This document shows, in pieces, positions 44,516 through 58,656 of a stretch of DNA of 64,000 bases (its first letter is position 1; every line of letters starts with the position of its first letter). Source of the stretch: Letharia columbiana (Eukaryota > Ascomycota > Lecanoromycetes > Lecanorales > Parmeliaceae); the NCBI RefSeq assembly GCF_014066305.1, contig NW_023501057.1, positions 744,001 to 808,000 of the forward strand, read 5' to 3'. The notes beneath the pieces were generated by a model. The model ran no database searches. It had not been told where the DNA came from and saw only the letters and a list, made by a program, of their open reading frames with translations. The position numbers and the translations under genes are program-made.

Positions 44516-46806
44516 CCTTGGAGATGGTTTCTATCTGTACCGTTTGAGATGCACCATTTCGCCGCTCCAACTAGCTATCCCAAAAAATGTGACCGCCGGT
44601 TTGTCTCTCATGTACTGATTATGGAGGCTTGAGATTCTGGAAGCAGATATTGTGCGCTGTGGCTTCGCACGCGGTGGGAGGGGTCTGGGCTAACGCGATC
44701 ACCGGCAGAGTGAATGTCAGGCAGATAACAATTCGATTGGTGGATTCAAGTCTGTGAATGAACCTCGCATGAGTGAGGTAAGAAAAGGGCAGCGAAGTCA
44801 GAACAAAGTTGGGTTTCAGAGGGTAGGCAAATGGCAGGCACTGGTCATGAGCAGCAACTGGATGTAGTGAGGTTACGGTTGCTTTCACATTTCCCAAAAA
44901 ACCCCGTAATTTTAGCCGATTCCTGATTCCGAGCCGCCGAAAACGAATCAAATCATGGCGGATCGCCTTCTTCTATACACCTTCACGCGGTTTAGTACAG
45001 GGCCTTTATCCTACAGTACACGAAGACAAACATAATTATTTGGTGGATATGTCACTACATCAAAGCCTAAGAAATTCGCGCGGCGCCTTGATCAATGACG
45101 ACAGCGGCAATAGTTACCAGAGGCCATCATTCTGGATGCTGCAGCACAACTTTACCAGCAGCTTCGCTCAACACGAAAGCAAGAGCAGAGGCGTGGACTA
45201 CAAACGGAGCCTCAGGGCTGTTTTCTATCATCTGTCCTTTGCCGCAGAGGTCCATTTGACAGGTCTATTAATATCGCCGCTCGCGAAATCGAACATCTTC
45301 TGCATTGCTGAAGTGTATTAAGCTAACACAAAGTCCAATGGAAACCTGAGTTTGATGTTGAAGCAGAAACTATTCCTCATCTCGCCTTCAGCCTGTGACG
45401 ACGAACAGGTCTGCCTAGAGTGACCACATCCGAGCAGAAGCCCCTTCGGGTATTTGGGAAAGATAGTACTCAAACAAAGATGTGGATGATCTTCGGATCA
45501 TTATGAGGCAAGGGTTCGAGTGTGCCTAGGCCAGCACTGATTGATATGAGCAAAGGGGTGACATAGTTCCGGAACTTCCATTCCCTTCCAGTCGCCTCTG
45601 GGACCGGTATCTTTCGTCTGCAATGTCCGATATATGGGACTGGCAATAATGAATCTAGCCCTTGTTGCATGGTGACAGGTATTCTGTAGATGACGGTGCA
45701 ACTCCTCCGCTTGCTCAAAGCTAAAAGCTGCCATTGGCGGAGCTGGAACACCATTTTCTTCTGCGAAAGGCACTGATCAACATTGGTGGTGGGTTCCCGT
45801 TGTAGTTTAGATGTTTGCTAATGCTGTCTCAGTTCTGTAAGAGTTGGACTTCAGATGTGAGGACCGAAGGTGAAATCAAAGCTCCCGGCTTTCCCTTACT
45901 GCCAGTTACAATAAAGGGAAAATTGAGTGCTGGACGAGGTCTTGATCTACGCACCGAGTCTAGTAGATGACGTGCTTAATAAGTAGCTGAATCCTGGAGA
46001 TCTGAGGCTGTATCGCCTGCCGTCACACAAACTTCTCAAAGCTCAAAGTCCTAAGTAGTGGCAAAGGGTGACTGTCTTAGGATCACAGGGTTATAGAACT
46101 GTAAGATTGTAAAATTGGCCTACTAGAAGAGCTACTAGAGGAAACGGCAGTCCGTAAAATGTCCAAGGCAAATGAATGCATGGTCGAAGTCATGATTTCC
46201 AGAATTGAAAAGACACCTTGGGAAGCCTAGAGCACAGTTGTCGTTCTGCCCTTGGTCACATCGTGTTCCCGGATCTCTACCATTCAATATCCGGTATTGT
46301 CGTAAGTGGGTAAGGCTGGATACCGGCATGGTTGGTGCTGCCTTTGATGCAGCAGCATGCAAGCTCCATTTTGCAAGCGGCGCTACTGCAAGGAACGCTT
46401 TCGGCGCTCGTATAATGTGCATGCTATTTTTGGTTCTTTGCCATGACATTTTTGCTCCAGGACAGGACAAAGGTAGGTAGTCATAAACTGGACTGCGCCT
46501 GTCTCGCCACGTACGTGCAAAGTTGTGTAAGAAGACAAACACGAAAGCAGAGAAAAGGGGCAAGGTCTCAGCCTTCATGTCATTTGCTGGGCTGTTAGCG
46601 CGTCGTTTCGGAGTGACACTGACAGGGGTAAATCCGTCAAAGCTATAAACAACAAGCTTGCCTCCTTCACAACCTCAACATCTTCCCGACCAACCCCCTA
46701 CCTTCTCCACTAGATCGTGTTGACTGTGGTCTCATCAGTTTCAAAAACACTCAAGTATTTACTTCTTTGAAAATCTCGCTTCAACACCCTCTCGTTCATT
46801 GCAAAC
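44516..46806. other. 2.3-kb region between SET1 and GFA1
   Basis: Promoter regions of two divergent genes plus about 1.5 kb without supported genes. A short frame on the minus strand (45773-45501) looks like part of a histidine phosphatase (listed separately). Other frames here are not recognised. Confidence 0.45.
45501..45773 (-). pseudogene. Possible remnant of a histidine-phosphatase (phosphoglycerate mutase-like) gene
   Basis: The frame reads FEQAEELHRHLQ, then ARFIIASPIYRTLQT. This is the pattern of the Q-x-x-x-L ... I-x-x-SP-x-x-R-T-x-QT segment of the histidine phosphatase superfamily. The catalytic RHG motif that should precede it is not visible in any upstream frame, and nothing follows that looks like the second half. 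If the match is real this is a fragment, not a working enzyme. Confidence 0.35.
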
Positions 46807-49081
<2,275 letters not shown>

Positions 49082-49465
49082 ATGATGACGGTCAAGGGAT
49101 CGGGTTCAATATGGTTGAGGCCAGTTCAATTGGACGAAGCCTTTCTTTGGCGCTGTGAGGGTGGTCCGAAAAGCATGGAATGGGATAGCAGTCACGAATA
49201 GATAGACGATTCGCAATGAAATTAAAACAGCATACTCCACATTGTTGTGCTCCCTTTTCCTTCCTCGTTCAAACGCTGTTGGCGGACGACGCAACTGGGT
49301 GGGGCAAGTCGAGATCGGAGTGGTCTTCCAAGCGAATTACGATTGCAATTGCAATTGGCCACGCTTGTTTCCGATCCGAACTGTTGATATCTTTTCATCA
49401 TTTGCCCAGTACATGAGTGCATATAATGGCATCGCTGAAAGGCCCTGGTGAGACCCAAATTCACG
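49082..49465. other. Intergenic region
   Basis: 3' flank of GFA1 and promoter of RIB4. No gene recognised. Confidence 0.5.
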
Positions 49466-50191
49466 ATGGCAAGTGCCCTGTTCCGCCCATCCCCAAATTA
49501 CCTAGCTAATGCTTCGCCATCATCAGGCTCCAACCTCCGCATAGCCATAGTCCACGCCAGATGGAACATACAAATGGTTTCGGCTCTCGTGGCGGGTGCG
49601 CGCAAATCACTGTTAGCTTCTGGCGTCAGAGAAGAGAACATAGTGGTTCAAGACGTGCCGGGCAGCTATGAACTGCCCTTCGCTGTGCAAAGGTTTCTTA
49701 TGACCCCCTCCTGTACGTCAGCTTAAAATGCCGATTGATTCGTTCTTCCCAGAATGTACACATCCTCACAGATTGAATCCTCGAACAACCCCACTGGGCC
49801 CATCTCAGCGGTCACGGATCTGCTGTCCTCCGCTTCCTTGACCGACCTCACCATGCCAGAACCCACCGCCTCCTCTCCACAAAACTCGTCCAAGTCTTCG
49901 ACGGCACCTTTGGCAACACCATTCTCAGCGATCATTGCAATTGGCGTTCTTGTAAAAGGCGAGACCATGCACTTTGAATACATTGCTGACGCAACATCAC
50001 ATGGCTTGATGAAGGTGCAACTGGATCTAGGAGTGCCGGTTGTATTCGGATTGTTGACATTGCTAAACGAGGAGCAGGGCAGGGCGAGGGCGGGAATGGA
50101 TGGTGAACACTGTCATGGGGAAGACTGGGGCAGAGTAGCTGTTGAGCTGGGCGTGAAGAGGCAGGTTTGGGCGGAGGGAAAATTCTCATGA
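49466..50191 (+). CDS. rib4: 6,7-dimethyl-8-ribityllumazine synthase
   Basis: Penultimate enzyme of riboflavin synthesis, condensing the ribityl-pyrimidine with 3,4-dihydroxy-2-butanone 4-phosphate. Exons 49466-49692 and 49753-50191 give 221 residues. Motifs are IAIVHARWN (substrate pocket), QDVPGSYELPFAVQR, IAIGVLVKGETMHFEYIADA with the catalytic His, and LGVPVVFGLLTLLNEEQGRA. A Ser/Thr/Pro-rich insertion of about 40 residues between the second and third motif makes it longer than the yeast enzyme (169 residues); such inserts occur in filamentous fungi. Confidence 0.94.
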
Positions 50192-50388
50192 CAAAGGGAG
50201 CATCCAGGCAATGCACGCTCATGTACGCCATTAGCAGGAAAATTGGTCCACATACGGCCTTCAAAATTGTGTGAGCAGCCACATAGGTTGAAGTATCGAA
50301 GTGGGAATCTCAAGTACCAGACAAAGCGCCGCATAGGCACCTGACGCATGCTAAAATTGTATTATTACACCATTTGCATCTGTCCAGC

Positions 50389-51487
50389 TCATTCCTCCAT
50401 CGTCTCCCCTTCGGCGGCCGTCGTTTCCTCTTCGTCGTCGCCCTCCATCGCCTTCTTGGCTGCCTTCTCTGCCTCCTCTAAGATGTCCTTCGGGACCTCC
50501 TGGTGCCTTCCCTTGGTTGGTCCCTCGGTCGAGCTAATCCAGGACATCTCCAGCTCAAAATCTTTGTCCTTACTGTCCTCGTGTGCAACATAGATGATTC
50601 GAGCTGCTTCCCTCACGCCGGCTTCGAGTGACAGATTGCCCGATGCTAGATCCAGCTTTTCGAGTTCCGCTTTAGCTGCCTGCCTACCTTTCCCTGTAGC
50701 TGCGCCATAGTATCCCTGCAGACGTTCCATTAGTCAGCGTCAAGGTTCGTACGAACGACACGCTCACCCAGTAAAGACCACTTGGTTCGATCATGTACAA
50801 GCCCGGACCTCCAGCCTTAGTGCCTGATACCTTCCCACCAGCGCCGATGCTTGGCCCACTACCCACTTGTCCATCTACTCCCAGCTCTGCTTCCGAATCC
50901 CAGCCACCGACTATGGCTGTTACACCAAACGGTCTGACACTTGAGTAAAGTGTGTATGCTTGGACGTAGCCACCTAATCTACCGGCAAGAGCAGCGAGAG
51001 GTATAGGTGCTTTGTATGTCGACCGCCATGATGAAGCCTCATCTCGTGCTCGTGATACAAAATGTCGACCATCTGGGACAAGGCCTGAAGATACCTATGA
51101 TTGCATATATTAGTTCCATCACTTAGGCTCGCCCATGAATGTGCACTTACCACACCGACATTGCGATCGACCGTTGCTATCCTCTTGTTCGCACCAGGTT
51201 TTAACAATTTGCTGGTTACAATCTTCTCTACTGCCAAGACAACACCATCTTTACATCGAATGCCGACGCAGGTACCTCCGTTCTCGACTGCTTTGACCGC
51301 GTACTCGACCTGAAAGAGAGGATCAGTTCCGAAAGGTCTGGAAAGCACGAGTAATCAAGGCCACCTGAAAGTTCCTGCCGTCAGGTGAAAAGACAGAATT
51401 CTGAAGGTCGTACCCCGTACCAATGGATGTCTATGTGAACGCTGTTAGCTCATATTCAAAATTCGCTTGTTCGAAATGACTAACCAT
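50389..51487 (-). CDS. pre10: 20S proteasome subunit alpha type-3 (alpha-7 in yeast)
   Basis: Alpha-ring subunit of the 20S core proteasome. Five exons (51487-51485, 51430-51365, 51309-51151, 51094-50768, 50715-50389) give 293 residues. It starts [20 protein letters not shown] followed by [20 protein letters not shown], the alpha-subunit N-terminal signature. [18 protein letters not shown] and [20 protein letters not shown] identify the PSMA3/Pre10 class, and the acidic tail ([18 protein letters not shown]) fits too. A Gly-rich insertion of about 30 residues lies before [10 protein letters not shown]. The first exon is only the start codon, followed by GTTAGT. It diverges from the beta-6 gene across 308 bp. 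Confidence 0.94.
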
Positions 51488-51795
51488 GGCGACAGTAGAG
51501 GCGGAGATTCGAACGTAAAAATGAGAAGACCTGAAAGGAGGGTATCATGAAGCTGGTCTCAGCACTGGGAACGAAGCTGGGAGCTCAGGCAGGTGCTTTG
51601 CGCGTCGTTGCGCTAGCGGCCTTGGCAAGCTGCTTGGATCATTAAGCCATCATACCTTCTACCTTTCAGATCTTCCACGCTTTCCGAAATCTCCTCGATC
51701 TACTCACCTTGATTACAGCAGCCATAGATCTTCCACGCTTTCCGAAATCACCTCGATCTACTCACCTTGCTTACAGCAGCCATAGATCTTCCAGT
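51488..51795. promoter_or_regulatory. Shared 308-bp divergent region of two proteasome genes
   Basis: The region separates the start codons of the alpha-3 and beta-6 genes and must contain both promoters. No GGTGGCAAA (yeast Rpn4 element) was found. The beta-6 side consists of a 58-bp tandem duplication (listed next). Confidence 0.55.
51668..51793. repeat. 58-bp tandem duplication at the beta-6 start
   Basis: Unit 1 is 51668-51725 and unit 2 is 51726-51783, with two mismatches, then a 10-bp third partial copy (51784-51793). The beta-6 ATG follows two bases later. Each unit contains a polypyrimidine run ending in TTACAG, so an extra 3' splice-site-like sequence is duplicated in the 5' leader. 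Confidence 0.92.
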
Positions 51796-52643
51796 ATGGC
51801 GTCAATACTCGGCGCGAATCCAACCCTGACTTCAATTCCAAGCTACTCCTTCTCCCAAGCTTCACACAACAATGGGGCAACTGGTAATAAAGAACACGCC
51901 TTCTACCCGTAAGACTGGGTATCATTGCTTGTATGCCACCATCTAACTATGCCAGATACACAGACAATGGCGGCTCTACACTAGGCATCACAGGCAATGA
52001 TTTTGCCATCATTGCAGGCGATACTCGTTTAACCTCAGGCTACAGCATCAATACTCGTTACTCCCCCAAGGTATTCAGGATCGGTGGCGATGATGAAACA
52101 GGAGAGGGTGCACACATCATACTTTCGGTTGTCGGTTTCGCAGCAGACGGTACAGCTCTCAAGGAACGCCTCAACGCAATCGTCAAGATGTACAAATACC
52201 AGCATGGCAAGAAGATGTCTGTCAAGGCTTGTGCCCAGAGATTAGCTACAATTCTTTACGGCAAACGGTTTTTCCCCTACTACGTGACGGCGATCCTAGG
52301 TGGATTGGACGAGGACGGCAAAGGGGCGCTGTACAGCTACGACCCAGTTGGCTCTTACGAGCGTGAGCAATGTAGAGCCGCGGGGGCTGCAGCTAGCCTG
52401 ATAATGCCGTTCTTGGATAACCAGGTCAACTTCAAGAATCAATATCTGCCGAGTACTGGCGAAGGTCACGACCTGTTGGCACGGCAGGCAGAGCCCTTGC
52501 CAAGGCATGAAGTGGAGCAGCTTGTAAGGGATGCGTTCACGAGCGCGACCGAGCGCCATATCGAGGTTGGGGATGGGTTGCAAATGCTTGTCATAACAAA
52601 GGAAGGGATTGAGGAAGCGTTCTTCCCACTGAAGAGAGACTAA
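51796..52643 (+). CDS. pre7: 20S proteasome subunit beta type-6
   Basis: Non-catalytic beta-ring subunit (PSMB1 / yeast Pre7) of the 20S proteasome. Exons 51796-51908 and 51956-52643 give 266 residues. A short pro-region (MASILGANPTLTSIPSYSFS) precedes YTDNGGSTLGITGNDFAIIA and GDTRLTSGYSINTRYSPKVF. ATILYGKRFFPYYVTAILGG, YSYDPVGSYEREQCRAAGAA and the C-terminal ITKEGIEEAFFPLKRD match the family. The position corresponding to the catalytic Thr lacks the active-site context, as in other beta-6 subunits. Confidence 0.95.
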
Positions 52644-52970
52644 CCTGGAGGTTTCACGACGTAGCATGGTGTCGACGAGACATCGCACTGGCGCAATAGT
52701 GTATGTATCTGAGCGCTTGAGTATGCCTACATGGACTCACAGACCTCGATTTAGCCATAGCCCTGAACCTTTCTACCTCGCCCCTGCCATGCCTTTTCAC
52801 CGCAACAACTTCGGATTCCGCGTGTGCTAAATACCTGATTTTGGTTCTCCGACGCCAACTCCATTGTTGTCCATGACTTCTGGTTTTGACTCTATCCCGA
52901 TCCACATGTCCTCATGCTCAGAACTGCATGCTAATGCCCTGCAAACTGCACCCTGTTTGCGCAAACGCGA
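52644..52970. other. Convergent intergenic region
   Basis: 3' flanks of PRE7 (+) and PNO1 (-). Nothing recognised. Confidence 0.5.
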
Positions 52971-54062
52971 CTAAAAGCGTTCTTTCATACGTGAGGCCAC
53001 AGTTCTCAAGTTGCCGTATACCTTGCCCTGAAAGATAAAGTATGTCAGGCAATTGCATTAAACAAGAGAGTAGCTGGAGACTTACCGGTGGACTTCCTAA
53101 TATCAGGCTACCTGTTTTTGCAAATATATTAACTCAAATGGCCGAGGACACTGCACCCCTTGACCTCCACAAGGAATGCCTGATGGAAATCTTACAGATG
53201 GCTTCTGTTGCAATGTGGATGTTTCTGAACCCTCCCAAAACATGTATGGTCTGGTCCGCCAACACAACTCTAGTTTTACTCGCGTTTTCGATAGCGAACT
53301 TTGTCTTGCCTAGAAAGAACCCCGGTATCAGCAAGTCAAACAGGAGACAGTCCCGTCGTGAGGTTTTACCTCCTTTTCCCGCTATACGTCCAATTGCTCG
53401 ATTTTTGTGCTCTCCATTCAGCGTCTTCACATCTTTGATTTCGAAGCTATTTATCAATTAGTCTCCATGGAAGCTGTGCCCATTCCGTTAGGGGCTTGGG
53501 GGTGATAGTACGTTTCGATATACAAATCATCGAGCCGCAGCATTGCGATAGCATCCTCCAAATCAAACCCCAAGCAAAACGCCCGCACAAAATCCTCGCC
53601 CTTCTGCAGTGCTCCTGAATCAACGGTATACGATGAGGTTCTCATTTCGACTGCTCGGGCTGATACGTTCATGCGCACCTGCAACTTCAAATGTCCAACA
53701 AGCGGAGGGTATATCTTAGGCCATTTCGATTTGAGGGCGGGATAACGGTGGGGTGGGATGAAGACCTTTCGTGCCTCTACTTTAAGGGACTTCTCAGCTT
53801 CTTTTGCGGGTGGGAACTTTGGGCGCCCTTCTTCGTCAACCTGCATTGCGGAATCCAAATGCTCAGCGGCTGTATCCTGTTGCACTGAGGGTGTGGCGCT
53901 GGTAGCATCGACCAGAATTTCGTCTCCATAGTCATCTGTAGCGAATTAGATAGAGAGCCAAAAACCGTAGATTTGTAGAATCTTACTGTCTTGAGGCAAT
54001 GGTGTTGCCTCTGCTTCTGCAAGCTTTTCAGGCCGCCTAAGCAGTGCTGTAGGCGCAGGCAT
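52971..54062 (-). CDS. pno1: KH-domain 40S assembly factor Pno1/Dim2
   Basis: RNA-binding factor of the pre-40S particle, needed for cleavage at the 3' end of 18S rRNA; nucleolar and cytoplasmic. Six exons (54062-53987, 53935-53512, 53446-53370, 53309-53196, 53111-53086, 53027-52971) join in phase to 257 residues. The N-terminal 90 residues are variable. The conserved part is FIPPHRYPALKSKWPKIYPP, LKLQVRMNVSARAVEMRTS, RLDDLYIETFEIKDVKTLNG and the KH domain GRIAGKGGKTKFAIENASKT, then TIHVLGGFRNIHIATEAICS and the C-terminal GKVYGNLRTVASRMKERF. An intron falls directly in the GxxG loop region (GKGG/KTK), and a 26-nt exon encodes SLILGSPP. Confidence 0.94.
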
Positions 54063-54329
54063 CTCAAGGTAGCGTAAATGTGTATTGTGCTTTTGCAATC
54101 TCGAGTCAAGATGTACTTTTACTCTAGAGCGATTCTGTTGTGCGGAAAATTAAGTCCGAGATCTTGCCGTTTCGGTGGGCAAAGTTTTGTTTTTCAACGG
54201 CATTATCGTGCTTTGTCGTTAGACTTCACAAAATTTCATCATCTCTTTCGGGTGAAGAAATCACTCGAATAATCATCGATAGATCTGTGACCATGATCAC
54301 AAGGGAAGATTAATGATTGTCTGAAAAGG

Positions 54330-56587
54330 ATGAGCAGCAATGTACGACAAAAGCTGTGCGCCATTGTCTGGGGCACGCGAGCGACTCTGTCCTGCTTTGC
54401 TATTCAGATAGCACCCTTGTCTAATGTTCTTATCAATCACAGGGTTTGGAGACATGCATCTGCCACCGCAAGACCAATAGCGTTGCCAGATTATGTTTGT
54501 CCTCCCATATTTCGAACCTTACCAAGATCGATTGGAGTTACGACCGCCCCAACAATCCTGACCTTGGGGCCTCTGCATGATTGGGCTGCATCCGGAATGC
54601 CATTCTCAAGTGGAAGAAACCTGGGTCCAGCCCAGCAGAGGTCGGATATCCAAGGCAAACGCGGCTTATTGGGTCTCCATTGGCGAGATGATAGGCGGTT
54701 TTCTACGTATGGCTTGCGCCGAAAAGACTCTGGACAAGAGAAAAACAGATCCCCAACCCTAGATGGTCCAAATGCGATACGAACTCGGCATGCCACCACG
54801 CCTGACAAGCCTGAACCCTCCTCTGCGTCCTTATACCCTGGTACTATGAAAGGCGCTGCAAATAAACATTTGAGGGACCGCCTACCAGATATCTCACACA
54901 TCCACAGACCAAGTCGAGAAGAGCTTCTTGCGGCTGCTACTGGCTTCTGGTCACGACTCAAGGTCCGTTTCAAGTGGTTCTCCATCCGAAGCGTGCGGCC
55001 TTTCAATGCGGATGAGATTGGGGCTTTTTTCTCTTGGTTCTTACTGGGCCATGTCCTTTGGATTATATTGGGTACGACTACATTCTTCTCCCTTGCTATC
55101 TTTGCTGTAAATACAGTCTTTGCTCAGGAGACTTTGGCTCGATGGGTGGGCAATTACCTGACGAAGTCTTCTGGTGTCAAAGTGGTCTTTGAATCAGCAA
55201 TCGTCCCCAAGTGGGGCGATGGGGTCATCACGTTCAAGAATGTCTTTGTGTCTAGGCGGCCAGGTCAGGGTGCTGGCAAAGTAAGCAAAGGCTCTCCATC
55301 AACAGAGGCTGCAGCTGCGGCTGCTGCCGCAAGCGCAGAGAAACTGAAGGGCTCCGGGGAAATGATTTCAATCAGTGCTAAAAGTGACGAAGAAGAGGAG
55401 GACGCAAATTATACGCAGTTCGATTTGTCTCTTGATACAGTCAACGTCACTCTTTCATTTACCAAGTGGTTCAACAGCAAGGGCTTACTCCGCGATGTAG
55501 AGATCAAAGGCGTTCGGGGTGTCATTGATAGAACGTCAGTGCACTACACAGGAGACTACGTGGACCCTCGGACCTACAAGCACGAGCATAATCCAGGTGA
55601 CTTTGAAATTAACTCTTTCAAATTGGAAGACCTGCTGGTGACTGTTCATCAACCTCATGGTTTTCGGCCATTCTCCATAAGCATTTTCTCTTGCGACCTG
55701 CCTCAGCTTCGAAGGCAATGGCTCTTCTACGACTTTTTATCTGCTAACATAATGTCCGGATCCTTTGACGAGTCGCTCTTCACAATTCATCCGCGTCAGA
55801 TGCACGGGCATGTTGGCGGTCAACTAGGTAGCGGACTTGAGATCAACGGACAGGCAACCCCGTGGAAGAAGCACAGCCGCCTGAGGATAGATGGCTTGAA
55901 CATAGATCATTTAAATAGGGGGGTGGAAGGACCGTTCTCCTGGATCCATGAAGGGAACGTCGACATTGTAGCGGATCTAATGTTCCCAGCAGATAATGAT
56001 GAAAGCATTGCCAAAGTCATGTCCGACTTCTACGATAGAATGGAGGCCACTGTCACATCCAGTCGACACCCCCAGAAAGGTCGAGAGTCGATTAGAACCA
56101 ATGACATCGATGTACGCAGAGACGACGAATTGACTGCTTCGACTGACTCTGGTCCGTCTGATGAAGACAAGCGCTTTCTTGTGATGGACCTGAGAGTCCA
56201 TCTTAATGATATCCGTGCCGCTGTGCCGATCTTCACGAAAGATCTGTCTTATGTGAAGAACGCTCTTATCCGGCCCATAGTGGCTTATATGAACTCGCGC
56301 AGAACCTTCATCCCCATCAATTGCCGTGTGGTTAAGCGAGCTAGTGAATTTGATGGTAGCTGGACGATCTTTGACAGCGGTCTGATGGATGATCTTTCAG
56401 CAGAGGTGAGACTAGAGTGCGAAGCTTGAATGACGAGTCGCTGACGTGCTGGTAGACCTATCAAGCCTTCGCAAAGGATGTCACAGATGATCAAGCTAGG
56501 CTGCGGCGTTTCAAAAAGGTTGGCCTATGGTCGTTGCAACTCGCTGTGCAAGCGTTCTTCATGGGTTTGGCAGGCAACTTCGCATAG
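54330..56587 (+). CDS. mdm31: Mitochondrial inner-membrane protein Mdm31/Mdm32 family
   Basis: Inner-membrane protein needed for mitochondrial shape, inheritance and nucleoid organisation. Exons 54330-56405 and 56456-56587 give 735 residues. The N-terminal 200 residues are poorly conserved, Arg/Ser-rich and presequence-like. Two adjacent transmembrane stretches lie at about 230-262 (FFSWFLLGHVLWIILGTTTF, then FSLAIFAVNTVFA). The body holds family runs VVFESAIVPKWGDGVITFKN, LSLDTVNVTLSFTKWFNSKG, LLRDVEIKGVRGVIDRTSVH, SFKLEDLLVTVHQPHGFRPF and DLRVHLNDIRAAVPIFTKDL. The C-terminus RRFKKVGLWSLQLAVQAFFM is a last hydrophobic helix. The intron before the last exon was placed by the family end. An alanine run (residues about 330-340) is a local oddity. 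Confidence 0.92.
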
Positions 56588-57019
56588 ATGGAGATGTGTC
56601 GATTTGCTCGTCAGCCCAATTAGCGCGGAGTTCAGGGGTTTGCTTTTTGTCGGCGCTGATTGTACAAAGGAGGTTTCTATCGATCGGAAGTCATGTTGTA
56701 GAAATATCTGTACATATGGGGAAGACTGGACTTGGGGTCTTTTTGCATGGCTCAATGGCCGGGTTGCATACTGAGTACTTAATACGAGATCCACTCAGCC
56801 ATGCGTCGCGGTACCAGGGTGCATGTAAGGTACAGGCATGAAGAGAGACACCGTAGAGTTTAGCACTAGATATCCCAAGTACATACGCTAGCGGAGCAAC
56901 GTCCTGCTGCAAACATATGATCCTAGTGCCATATCTGCACATATTCAAGGCCTTTGAGAAGACTCCAATGTCTAACTGACGTACGGCCTTTACCAAGTTG
57001 TGTAATAATCCTATTAGAG
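56588..57019. other. Intergenic region
   Basis: 3' flank of MDM31 and promoter of the methyltransferase gene. No gene recognised. Confidence 0.5.
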
Positions 57020-58514
57020 ATGGCATCCTCAATACCATCAGCTTCGACCAATGGTTTTCAAAATGCCTCTTCGTATGACAAACATCGACCCTCCTACCCT
57101 CCTGAAGCCGTGACTCGTTTCCTCGAGCGCCTTCAAGTCAACGGAGTAAAGAAAGCCCGTATTGTTGATCTTGCAGCAGGTACGGGCAAATTTACGGAGT
57201 TGCTAGTGGGTAGGAACGAGGATTTTGAGATTCTTGCTGTCGAACCTCATAATGGTGCGTACAACTGCGAGCGGTCTTTCATTCATCTATACCAAGTTTT
57301 GAGTCTTGACCAGAAATTCCCTCTTGGCCCCCATTTACCTCCTCGACTCGTCTTATGACTTACAGAAGTATCGTGAAAGCGAGGTACTGACACCGAAGAA
57401 TTGATTCAGACATGAGGAAAGAATTGGAGAAGAAGGGGTTGATGGGTGTGAAGGTTCTAGAAGGCGAGGCTAGTAGTATGGCGGGAGTGGAAAGCCAGAG
57501 CGTTGATGCTGTGATTGCTGCTCAGGTGCGACCATTGACTTCTACGACACGGCCGACATGGGCTTGATGCGCTAATGTAGGGCCAATTTGCAAGGCATTT
57601 CATTGGTATGGCAGAAAAGGCCGTTCTTATTGGTTCCTCGGGCCATTGCTGCTAATCATCCTCAGGTTCGCAAACAAAGACGCCCTTGAAGAGATCTACA
57701 GAATTCTCTCGCCCGGTGGAGCATTTGGCATGATATGGGTAAACCCATGAAATGGCTCAGGGGTTTTACCTCAAAAGGGCAATGCTGACTCTAAAATACG
57801 CACAGAACATTGAAGACTGTTTGTACTCGATGATTGAAAGTTGGCTGTGAGCCTAGCTGAAGGAGTCAAGATAACGCGCCCATGACATGGAAGCCCACCA
57901 CCGAATGGGAAGGAAAGCTGAAAGATATCACATGGTCCTTTGGCAACGAGGATGTCCGCTTTCGACACGAGCAGTGGCGAAAAGTCTTTGAGGAACAGCT
58001 TAAAAGCACGCCATTCAGCATTCAAGCAGCAGAGCCCCTATTCTCACTGCCACTCGGGGAAGAATCTGTGGAATTCACTCAATGGCTAAGTTCAGACGCT
58101 ATTTGGGATAGGTACCATAGTAAGCACCCTTTTTGGGTTATTTCTTCGCCTTCAATATCCTTCTTCGATTCTTAGGGCATGTCTGAGGAGCAAGACACAT
58201 GTCCTTGCCCCAAACATGTCTTCAGACTCGTGAATTCGTCGAGAAAGAGAAGTGCTAAATCCGAAATGGTGTAGCTCTGAGCCAATTCGCTGTACTAGAG
58301 GGACAAGAGCTAGCGGTGAGTCGAAAATATAACATCCATGTGTAATCAAGTCTCCAGGCTTACTCCAGGGAAGGACGCGAAGAGGAAGGTCCTTGAGGCA
58401 ACGGGAGCGGCAGACGTTGGGAAGAATGAAAATGGGGAGTTGGAATTGCATGGGCGTACATACTTCGCTTGGAGTACTGCGGTACCTGGAGCGCCTTTGA
58501 AAAGTGGTGGATAG
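57020..58514 (+). CDS. Class I SAM-dependent methyltransferase, substrate unknown
   Basis: Predicted soluble methyltransferase of the Methyltransf_11 type. Modelled exons are 57020-57254, 57410-57525, 57595-57605, 57666-57738, 57806-57818, 57871-58119, 58275-58315 and 58374-58514 (about 292 residues). Motif I is ARIVDLAAGTGKFTELL, then LAVEPHN (acidic ribose-binding loop), DAVIAAQAFHWFANKDALEE and RILSPGGAFGMIWNIED. The C-terminal part reads PFWDRYH-like (SSDAIWDRYHTLSQFAVLEG) and ends HGRTYFAWSTAVPGAP. Two micro-exons of 11 and 13 nt are required to keep family motifs intact. The last splice is uncertain: the acceptor at 58373 keeps phase but is weak. The QAFHW motif is shared with uncharacterised fungal and yeast methyltransferases such as the Crg1/Tmt1-like group; no substrate can be named. 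Confidence 0.82.
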
Positions 58515-58656
58515 ATAATGGTTCGCTTTGATACCTCGCTGCCTCGGTCAAACCTCCCGAGCGTAGTCTTAGTATTGGACCAAGATTTCCACCGCCACCA
58601 GATGGTAACGCCTAGCCAGATCATGGTAGAGTTGGAGACAAAATCCGATCGTTGAT

